The notes beneath the pieces were generated by a model, which did not search any database, was not told the origin of the DNA, and saw only the letters and a program-made list of their open reading frames with translations. Shown piece by piece: positions 57,073 to 64,000 of a DNA stretch of 64,000 nucleotides. The position numbers and the translations under genes were made by a program. Position 1 is the stretch's first letter. Each line of letters begins with the position of its first letter. This DNA is from Sphingobacterium pedocola (GTDB lineage: Bacteria; Bacteroidota; Bacteroidia; Sphingobacteriales; Sphingobacteriaceae): assembly GCF_015209965.1 (NCBI RefSeq), contig NZ_MU158689.1, forward strand, positions 1,853,745 through 1,917,744, read 5' to 3'.

Positions 57073-58689
57073 TCAATAATCGTCGTTTTGATCTAACTTA
57101 GGGTTTTTAGTTCTTTCGGCATTTGGTATCGGGAATAATGTTCTGGACTGCGCCTTAGCATGCGGCCGATGATTGAACCAACTTTTGGTTTGAAAAACAC
57201 CAAACCGGATAATATCTTGCCGACGACGCGCCTCTGCCGCAAACTCCCACCCTAATTCATCCAAAAAGCGACCGTATTGTATGTCAGCGCCACCATTAGA
57301 AGTAGCCACAGATCCGTCTTTTTCCTGCCAGCCATAATTATACGTACTTCCTTTCTGAAGATCTCCTCCGGTGACTATTGCCTTCTCCGGATTATCCAAA
57401 AAAGCACGTCGACGAACTTGCGTCACCAGTACTGCCGCTTCATCTGCCCTAGCCGTCCGCAATAGAGCCTCCGCTTTCATCATTAATATATCAGCATATC
57501 TAAACATCGGATAATCATTGTCCAAATTGGTAGTCGCGCCCTTTTTTATCTCGTATTTTCCTAACCTATATCCGGCGTTAGATGCAGCAATCGTACCGTC
57601 ACCACCGATACCTGGCACATGTTTCAAATAGTTGATTACTTCCACACCTGTGGACGCGTGGTATTGAGGTCCTTGTAGCCAGGAGTCATGCAATCGGCTA
57701 TCGTCAGTATCGTACGTATCGATGAATTGAGGAACAGCACAGTTACCTCCCCAAGGTCCCGCCGCCATAGCATAAACCAATCGGCTCAGTGGGTCTAATG
57801 ATTTCATGTGTAACTGATTGCCATGTCCATATATCTCATCATAGGGAACAGCAAATATAATTTCCGAAGAATTTTGATTGGTCGACGAAAAAACACTGCG
57901 GTAATTGTCGTCCAACCGATAATTGTTCGTCTTGATAATATCATCTGCTTCATCAATCACTTTCTGCCATTGGGCTGTCCCTGTATACACCTCTGCATTT
58001 AAGTATATTTTTGCTAACAAGGCCTTTGCTCCCCAACGGTTCAACCTACCGTACATCGAGGTTCCTACCTCTTCGGAAAGATTGGGTAAAACTTCCGTCA
58101 GCTCTTTGACGACAAAATCGTAAAGTTCCTTTCTTGTCTTCTGGTCAGGCAAACTATCATCACGGTAATCTGTCACAATCGGCACGTTGCCATGATTATC
58201 CAACAACAAATAATAAGCTAAAGCCCGTGCGGTTCTCAGCTCTGCCAAAGCCGCCTGCCCCACTTCCTCAGGCAAATTAAGTGTCCCATCCTCAATCTGC
58301 ATAATCACCATATTGGCCTTCGTAATACTGGCATACGCCTGTTGCCAGGTGTTATAAGGTTGCCATTCCTCAGATGTCCACGTATGCTGGTGCATTCGTC
58401 GATACGTACCCGCATCGTCCCATCCATTAGGCCTTACCGGGGTAATGATATGGTCTGCGCTTTCTTCCTGCAGATCAAAATAACCTTGCCAACCAAACAT
58501 CAATGACCGGAAAGATGCATAGGCCGGAGCCAAGATAAAAGGCAGATCCTTCTCTGTGGGATTGATCGAACTTCCCAACGCCTCCGAATAAACCTGCTCA
58601 TGCAGGTCTGTACAACTTTGAAAAGAAAAAGTTGTCGTTCCTAAGAACGCACTTAATAATGCTATATGTTTAATTTTTCTTGTATTCAT
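57073..58689 (-). CDS. SusD/RagB-family glycan-binding lipoprotein (pair 1)
   Basis: I chose the ATG at 58689 (538 residues). The frame can be extended to a TTG at 58713, but the lipoprotein signal (IALLSAFLGTTTFSFQSC) reads best from the ATG. The SusD core is visible in AALAELRTARALAYYLLLDNHGNVPIVTDY, and the C-terminal SusD segment FLDELGWEFAAEARRRQDIIRFG confirms the family. It follows the SusC gene at 58750 by 60 bases and is the last gene of that transcript, ending at a terminator 30 bases on. It recruits the glycan for uptake through SusC. Confidence 0.94.
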   Translation of the reverse strand: MNTRKIKHIALLSAFLGTTTFSFQSCTDLHEQVYSEALGSSINPTEKDLPFILAPAYASFRSLMFGWQGYFDLQEESADHIITPVRPNGWDDAGTYRRMHQHTWTSEEWQPYNTWQQAYASITKANMVIMQIEDGTLNLPEEVGQAALAELRTARALAYYLLLDNHGNVPIVTDYRDDSLPDQKTRKELYDFVVKELTEVLPNLSEEVGTSMYGRLNRWGAKALLAKIYLNAEVYTGTAQWQKVIDEADDIIKTNNYRLDDNYRSVFSSTNQNSSEIIFAVPYDEIYGHGNQLHMKSLDPLSRLVYAMAAGPWGGNCAVPQFIDTYDTDDSRLHDSWLQGPQYHASTGVEVINYLKHVPGIGGDGTIAASNAGYRLGKYEIKKGATTNLDNDYPMFRYADILMMKAEALLRTARADEAAVLVTQVRRRAFLDNPEKAIVTGGDLQKGSTYNYGWQEKDGSVATSNGGADIQYGRFLDELGWEFAAEARRRQDIIRFGVFQTKSWFNHRPHAKAQSRTLFPIPNAERTKNPKLDQNDDY

Positions 58690-58749
58690 GACAAATTTGT
58701 TTTGCTTAGACAATTAGCTATGCTTTAGTTTCCTATTAGAATCTCTTCC

Positions 58750-61695
58750 TTAAAAAGTAACATTTAAACCACAAGTAAACGTACGTGTCGTAGGATAACG
58801 ATCACGATGTTCAATACCTGGTGCAAACAGAAAATCTCCTTGATAGCTCGTGGCTTCCGGATCCAGACCTTTGTATCCGGTAATTGTCAACAAGTTCAAT
58901 CCCGACATATAAAGTCGTAAGTAATTAATTCCTTTGACAAAATTCGGCTTAAATGTATATCCTAACGTCACATTGTCCAATTTCATAAAATCTCCATTTT
59001 CAATATAATGTGACACGTACACCAAATCATTATTCAAGGTCTTGCCATACACAGGATCGTAAGCTGTCTTCAACACATTGTATGCTTTATTTACGGGATT
59101 CTCATAATACAGTCTTGACATATTCAATATCTTATGGCCAAACGCCCCTCTGAAACTGAAACTAAAATCAATATTCTTGTACTGTATAGCATTATTCCAT
59201 CCCAGATTAAAGTCCGGAATGCCGTTACCATAAAACTTTCTGTCCTCAACAGTAGCATCTTGGATAGGGATAATATCTCCATTTCTATCTTCTACAAGCC
59301 ATTTACCATCATCGTCCAAACCCACCGTTTTTAACACATAAAAGTCTCCAATGCTACGCCCTACTTGAACACGATGTGTAAATGTCTGGATCGGCTCACC
59401 TGTGTAACCTGCGTCGAAGAATTCACGAGTCACCCCAAACTTATCATTGGAAAGATTAACCAACTTGTTTTTGTTTGTTGATAGTGTAAAACCTGTCTTC
59501 CATGAAAAGACCTCCTTCTTGACCACATCGGCATTGATCAATACTTCAAAACCTTGATTACTTAGTTCTCCGGCATTGATCATCATGTTACTGACCAGAT
59601 AGGGCGGAACAGGCACCTCAAAATAGTACAAGAGATCCTTTACATTTCTGGTGTAGTAATCCAATGAACCGTAAATACGATTATTCGCCAGACTAAAATC
59701 TAAACCAACATTGAGCTCTTCTTTACGCTCCCAGCGCAAGTCCGGATTGAAATTTCTTGCCGGCACCAGCCCTGGTACCCAAGTACCGTTGATATAAGCA
59801 CCTTGCTCCCGTAAATAGTTGTAACTGATCTGCGAGTTATATGGTGATCCGGCGATCGTACCGGTAACGCCAAATCCTGCACGTAACTTTAACTGGTTAA
59901 TAGCTGGTACTTCTTGCAGAAATTCTTCTTTGGCCACATCCCATCCAACAGACACTGCCGGAAAACTTCCCCACTTGTTATTCTCACCAAATGTACTTGA
60001 TCCTTCCCGGCGCAAACTCGCCATAGCCATATATTTATCTTTATAGCTATACGTAACACGTCCAAAAAAACCGATCAAGGTCTGCTCCTGCTTATGGCTT
60101 TCCATAACTGCCAACCCGCGCTGTAAAGCAGCTCCGGATTGCAAAAAGTTGTAACTATACTCGTCTGTAGGAAAATCAAAATTGTAGGCATAAAAATTCT
60201 CAAAACTATTCCTTTGCCAGCTGTACCCTGCTAATCCCGTAAATTTATGTCCATCGAATGATTTATTGTAATTTACCGTCAGTTCCATCAGATTTTCGAC
60301 ATTCGCTTGTGTCCATCTGCTCGCCGTTCCGTTCAAATTGTTTTTTGTCGTATTGACATGGTCAAATGAAGTTGATAATCCGTTCAAATCATTGGACTGC
60401 ACACGCGAGAACAAGCCTTTTACACTGAGATCATCTATGGGACGATAGTCCAAAGAACCATTCATCCGTGTTTCGCGGAATATCCGGTCATTGACCGACT
60501 CATGTATCATACCCAATGGATTGTCATACATATAGGCATCGCTTTCCTGCCACTTTCCCTGGTCGTTCCTGATACGATCCGTCGGATTCCGTATCATCGC
60601 TTGTCTCCACATATATTCAGAACTACCTCCTTGAAGTGCTTTGATACTGCTATTGATAACCTGAACATGGCTTCTTAACTTTCCGTCAAACATCTCGTGA
60701 TTCAGATCTGCTCTGATATTCAACCGATCTTGTCCACTTTTCAACAAGATACCATCCCAATCACGGTAATTGACAGATCCTGTAAAATTTGTTCGGGAAT
60801 TCCCGCCAAATAACGTGAGGTTATGATTGTGGCTAAACGGATTTTGAGTCACCTCATCGATCCAGTCGGTAGCGTTTCCCAAATCTTCATAATTCTCGCC
60901 ATCGGCTATCAAGCGTTGATAATCGGATGCAGTCATCAGATCAGGTTTGCGGAGTATCGTCTGAATACTTGCATAATTATTGTACTCTAACGTAGTACGG
61001 CTCTCTGCCGAACGATTTTGCCGTGTCGTAATAAAGATAACACCGCCGGTAGCCCGTGTTCCGTAGATTGCTGCCGCAGAACCATCTTTCATCACATCGA
61101 TGGACTCAATATCCTCCGGAGCGACTGACGTCAATTGCCCCGGAATACCATCGATAATAACCAATGGATTGGTAGCCCCTTGTATTGAATTGAGACCACG
61201 TAGGTTAATCTGCGTCGAACTGTTTGGGTCTCCACTCGGTGTCGTCACCCGTAGACCGGCCACTTTGCCTTGGATCAGCTGCCCAGCATCTTTCACCGCT
61301 CCTTTGGTGAACTCTTCTGCCTTTACACTGGCCACAGAACTGGTGATTTCTCCTTTCTTTTGGGTTCCATAACCGACGACGACAACCTCGTTCAATTGTT
61401 CTACGGCCTCCTCTAACAATACGGTTATCGTTCGTTGATTTGTAATCGATAACGTAGTGGTTTTATAACGCAAAGAGGATACCGTCAACGTTATATCTCC
61501 TGTGTATTTCAATAAAAAAACACCGTTTTCATCTGTTGAATATTTCGAGGACTGATTACTGACTGAAACCGTAGCTCCGACAACAGGAGTGCCGTTAGCT
61601 TCCACCACTTTTCCGCTTAACTCAATTTGCTCTTGCGCGTGCAAAGTCCACATTGCACACCAAAATAGGATTAGTAAAAAATAGTTTTTGTTCAT
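58750..61695 (-). CDS. SusC/RagA TonB-linked outer membrane transporter (pair 1)
   Basis: The 981-residue transporter starts with a signal peptide (LLILFWCAMWTLHAQ). It has a carboxypeptidase-regulatory-like domain (GKVVEANGTPVVGATVSVSN) and a TonB-box-like stretch (NEVVVVGYGTQKKGEI). The plug carries IQGKVAGLRVTTPSGDPNSS, NLRGLNSIQGATNP and VIIDGIPGQ, and the barrel ends in LNVTF. No STN domain is present, so ECF-sigma coupling is not expected. It is the first gene of the locus and its terminal partner is the SusD at 57073. The 1070-base gap upstream holds the tandem-repeat array described separately. Confidence 0.95.
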   Translation of the reverse strand: MNKNYFLLILFWCAMWTLHAQEQIELSGKVVEANGTPVVGATVSVSNQSSKYSTDENGVFLLKYTGDITLTVSSLRYKTTTLSITNQRTITVLLEEAVEQLNEVVVVGYGTQKKGEITSSVASVKAEEFTKGAVKDAGQLIQGKVAGLRVTTPSGDPNSSTQINLRGLNSIQGATNPLVIIDGIPGQLTSVAPEDIESIDVMKDGSAAAIYGTRATGGVIFITTRQNRSAESRTTLEYNNYASIQTILRKPDLMTASDYQRLIADGENYEDLGNATDWIDEVTQNPFSHNHNLTLFGGNSRTNFTGSVNYRDWDGILLKSGQDRLNIRADLNHEMFDGKLRSHVQVINSSIKALQGGSSEYMWRQAMIRNPTDRIRNDQGKWQESDAYMYDNPLGMIHESVNDRIFRETRMNGSLDYRPIDDLSVKGLFSRVQSNDLNGLSTSFDHVNTTKNNLNGTASRWTQANVENLMELTVNYNKSFDGHKFTGLAGYSWQRNSFENFYAYNFDFPTDEYSYNFLQSGAALQRGLAVMESHKQEQTLIGFFGRVTYSYKDKYMAMASLRREGSSTFGENNKWGSFPAVSVGWDVAKEEFLQEVPAINQLKLRAGFGVTGTIAGSPYNSQISYNYLREQGAYINGTWVPGLVPARNFNPDLRWERKEELNVGLDFSLANNRIYGSLDYYTRNVKDLLYYFEVPVPPYLVSNMMINAGELSNQGFEVLINADVVKKEVFSWKTGFTLSTNKNKLVNLSNDKFGVTREFFDAGYTGEPIQTFTHRVQVGRSIGDFYVLKTVGLDDDGKWLVEDRNGDIIPIQDATVEDRKFYGNGIPDFNLGWNNAIQYKNIDFSFSFRGAFGHKILNMSRLYYENPVNKAYNVLKTAYDPVYGKTLNNDLVYVSHYIENGDFMKLDNVTLGYTFKPNFVKGINYLRLYMSGLNLLTITGYKGLDPEATSYQGDFLFAPGIEHRDRYPTTRTFTCGLNVTF

Positions 61696-62046
61696 ATGTG
61701 TTCAATTATTCATTGTTTATAAGATTGTAAAGACGCCGTATGGACGCTACCCATCACCCCGATTGCTAATAAAGGCGCTGTCATGACCTTCGTCATATCC
61801 ATTAAGTTTATATGTACTAAATTAGTGACATACGACTTTACATTTAACACAGATATTGCCTAATGTTAACCAATTATTAACCTCAATATCGACTAAGAAT
61901 GAGATCCGCTTTTGCCTTCATCGGTTAATTCAGCGTCTTGCAATGGCTATGCTTTAAATTGAGCTATCCGCTAAAGAAGCGATTTCGTTGAGACAGGTAT
62001 ACTTCTATATGTAAAACTGTCTATTGTATACCTCCTAAACACTCCG

Positions 62047-62457
62047 AAAAATGTGAACCCTTTTCGGGTAAAAGGGTTCACATTTTTTCCAAAAGGGTAC
62101 CCTTTTGGAAAAAATGGGTTCACAGTTGGAATAAATACATATCACTTTAGAACAGAAGACTCCCCAGTTCGAATAAACTGACACCATTTTGGAACAAATG
62201 GATACAGAGCTGGGACAAACAGATATCAAGTTGGGTCAGAAGGGTTCGCAGTTCGACTAAAATGATACCATTTTGGAACAGATGGATACACAGTTGGATC
62301 AGAAGGGTTCACAGTTCGAATAAACTGACACCATTTTGGAACAGATGGATACACAATTGGATCAGATGTGTCCCCTTTTGGGACAAAGGCATCCCCTTTT
62401 ACTCCAAAAGGGGATACAGTTCCCCAAAAAATGGTTCCTTTTTAACACAAACATAAG
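62047..62457. repeat. 21-bp-periodic degenerate tandem array with large palindromes
   Basis: About 18 units of 21 bases can be followed, for example GGATACACAGTTGGATCAGA and TGACACCATTTTGGAACAGA, each with one more base. A 63-base super-repeat is visible. At the left end are a perfect 18-bp stem (62047-62064 with 62070-62087) and a 32-base perfect palindrome (62083-62114). At the right is a 10-bp stem (62391-62400 with 62406-62415). In one frame the units read as heptads such as MDTQLDQ and TDTILEQ, but about every third ends in TAA, so no open frame crosses the array. Confidence 0.85.
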
Positions 62458-62616
62458 GACTAAATTACTTGGCTTGACGTTGTCATACCGGTGCTTGCCG
62501 AAATATCTGTTTGCCATATTGAGACGACATAGTTTACAGATCGTTATTCATTCGTGTTTGTTCTTAACGGTATGAATGAATGCTTCGCAATTCCGTTCGT
62601 CAGGATGACAAACGAC

Positions 62617-62663
62617 GCTAACTTAACGACATTGGGCGCTGGTTCAATGTTGTTAAGTTAAGC
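62617..62663. repeat. long hairpin downstream of the S9 peptidase gene
   Basis: TAACTTAACGACATTG (62619-62634) and CAATGTTGTTAAGTTA (62645-62660) form a 16-bp stem with one G-U pair and a 10-base loop. It lies about 105 bases past the S9 peptidase stop. No T-run follows on either strand, so termination is not assured. It adjoins a GTCATCCTGACGAACGGAAT-type intergenic repeat at about 62574-62616. Confidence 0.6.
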
Positions 62664-62765
62664 CGATTTATACTGCAATTTTTCCCGCCGATGCTTGAAA
62701 CGCTTTGACCTGGGGAAATGCACAATCAGAAAGTTAACATAACAAAAGGTATGGGTGTAACTGTG

Positions 62766-64000
62766 TCAATACTGATTCCAAGCCGGCGGATCCACACCTA
62801 GCAGATGTTTCACAAAGAAATCCCTGCGTTTCTTTTCGCCAAAGTCTCCTCCAGACGAATGCCCCATTCCCGGCACCATAATAAATTCGTGATCCTTTCC
62901 GTTTTTGATCAATTGGTTAACCAATTGATACGTTGACGAAGGATCTACGTTATCATCAAGCTCACCTACGATCAACATCAACTTACCTTCTAAGCGGGAA
63001 GCATTTTCCACATTTGAGCATTCTTCGTAGTGTTTATCAACAGTCCCCATCCATTGTTCATTCCACCAGATCTTATCCATACGATTATCATGGCAGCCAC
63101 AAGATGAAACACCGACCTTATAGAACTCGGGGTGAAAAAGCAATGCTCCCGTAGAAGACTGTCCTCCTGCCGAAGTGCCGTAAATACCTACACGATCAAT
63201 ATCCATATAGGGATACACTTTAGCTGCTGCTTTCATCCAGGCTATTCGATCCGGAAAACCCGCATCTTTCAGATTTTTCCAAGCCACATCATGAAAAGCT
63301 TTCGAGCGATTAGACGTCCCCATCCCGTCGATCTGTACAACCACAAAACCTAACTCTGCCAATTCATACATACCCGACGGATTCGCATTAAAAGATTTCG
63401 GAACAAATGAACTGTGCGGACCGGCATAGATATATTCGATAACCGGGTACTTCTTTTCGGGATCGAAATTCTTTGGACGGATGATAATACCCCAAATATC
63501 CGTTTTACCATCCCTACCGGTAGAGGCAAATACTTCCGGTGCTTTCCAACCTGTAGCTTCTAAATCAGCAATGTCTGCACGTTCAAGATTCATGATCGTA
63601 CGGCCATCTGTCGCCCGCAAAACCGCTTGAGGAGCTTGATCGATACGTGAAAATACATCGACAAAACGTGTATGATTTTTATTAAAGGTAGCTTGATGAT
63701 TGGCAGCCTCGGGAGTCAATTCTTTCAGTCCTTTTCCATCAAGCCCTATCGTATAATAACGAATCAAGTAAGGATCTTCTCCTTTTTTCATACCGCTGGC
63801 TTCAAAAATTATCTTTCGATTTTCTTCATCGACATGTATGACCTTACGGACGACCCAATTTCCTTTTGTAACCTGATTTTTTAGTACGCCTGTACCCGCG
63901 TCAAAAAGATACAGATGATTCCAACCGTCGCGTTCGGATGCCCAAATGATTTCCGCTGTTTTATCCAGATCATTCCGGTATTTCTTCCCACTGTAGTCAA
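62766..64000 (-). CDS. S9 family serine peptidase (prolyl oligopeptidase type), 5' end outside window
   Basis: The frame stays open from the stop at 62766 to the window edge, 209 bases beyond the first internal Met, so the gene is truncated by the window, not broken. The visible part spans the end of a DPP-IV-like beta-propeller ([13 protein letters not shown], then TKGNWVV) and the complete alpha/beta-hydrolase domain. Its triad is visible: Ser in GTSAGG (63171-63173), Asp in GELDDNVDP and His in PGMGHSSGG. These enzymes remove dipeptides or cut small peptides, often at proline. It is adjacent to, but not in the same operon as, the PUL. Confidence 0.9.
   Translation of the reverse strand, partial: DYSGKKYRNDLDKTAEIIWASERDGWNHLYLFDAGTGVLKNQVTKGNWVVRKVIHVDEENRKIIFEASGMKKGEDPYLIRYYTIGLDGKGLKELTPEAANHQATFNKNHTRFVDVFSRIDQAPQAVLRATDGRTIMNLERADIADLEATGWKAPEVFASTGRDGKTDIWGIIIRPKNFDPEKKYPVIEYIYAGPHSSFVPKSFNANPSGMYELAELGFVVVQIDGMGTSNRSKAFHDVAWKNLKDAGFPDRIAWMKAAAKVYPYMDIDRVGIYGTSAGGQSSTGALLFHPEFYKVGVSSCGCHDNRMDKIWWNEQWMGTVDKHYEECSNVENASRLEGKLMLIVGELDDNVDPSSTYQLVNQLIKNGKDHEFIMVPGMGHSSGGDFGEKKRRDFFVKHLLGVDPPAWNQY

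Noticed and set aside
45279..61695. ECF-sigma/anti-sigma regulated SusC genes
   Set aside because: Neither SusC has an STN domain, and no sigma or FecR-like gene lies nearby.
62047..62457. CRISPR array
   Set aside because: The units are contiguous 21-mers with gradual divergence and no unique spacers; no cas genes are near.
62035..62575. Open frames of 64-79 codons on both strands across the 21-bp array
   Set aside because: They arise from the periodic repeat; their compositions (for example many W, C, F) and frequent stops in the heptad frame argue against a gene.

Overview
The window comes from a Bacteroidota genome, most likely Sphingobacteriaceae (Sphingobacterium, Olivibacter or a relative). 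I infer this from two SusC/SusD pairs, a gliding-type type IX secretion C-terminal domain, a PorE-like protein, the futalosine menaquinone pathway, Bacteroidota-style -7 boxes (TAnnTTTG), few Shine-Dalgarno sites and a moderately low GC content. No tRNA, rRNA, CRISPR array or recognisable transposase was found.

Bases 1-39,600 are mostly housekeeping genes. On the minus strand lie a futalosine menaquinone operon (mqnE, a histidine phosphatase, mqnA) and an MsbA-like ABC exporter. On the plus strand follow an aromatic aminotransferase, tyrA and a GNAT acetyltransferase. The minus-strand block pheT, small coiled-coil gene, zapA, 6S-like RNA, rny links translation, division and RNA decay. Next come purL (+), a TetR-TolC-adaptor-RND efflux operon (-), and a glycolytic operon pfkA, BadF-type kinase, gap (+). 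The glycolytic operon is divergent from a Nudix/winged-helix regulator, with a candidate operator inside the pfkA promoter. A 1207-residue T9SS cargo protein, queE, a PorE-like OmpA protein, a Gfo/Idh oxidoreductase, a DUF819 permease, an HU-like protein and a thioesterase complete this half.

Bases 40,083-61,695 form a polysaccharide-utilisation locus (PUL), all on the minus strand. In transcription order it holds SusC, SusD, terminator; GH127/GH146-type beta-L-arabinofuranosidase, GH43, secreted HExxH protein, terminator; then SusC, SusD, FAS1 lipoprotein, uncharacterised lipoprotein, HExxH lipoprotein, terminator. An S9 serine peptidase lies upstream and runs off the right edge. Arabinofuranosidases together with two paralogous putative zinc peptidases suggest that the target is an arabinosylated glycoprotein (extensin or arabinogalactan-protein type) rather than a plain polysaccharide. 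This is the main candidate for an undescribed system here.

Non-coding features worth attention are a roughly 0.5-kb interspersed element with terminal inverted repeats (three copies), a 21-bp-periodic array with large palindromes at 62,047-62,457, a perfect 20-bp inverted repeat at 39,385-39,444, and the 6S-like RNA between zapA and rny.
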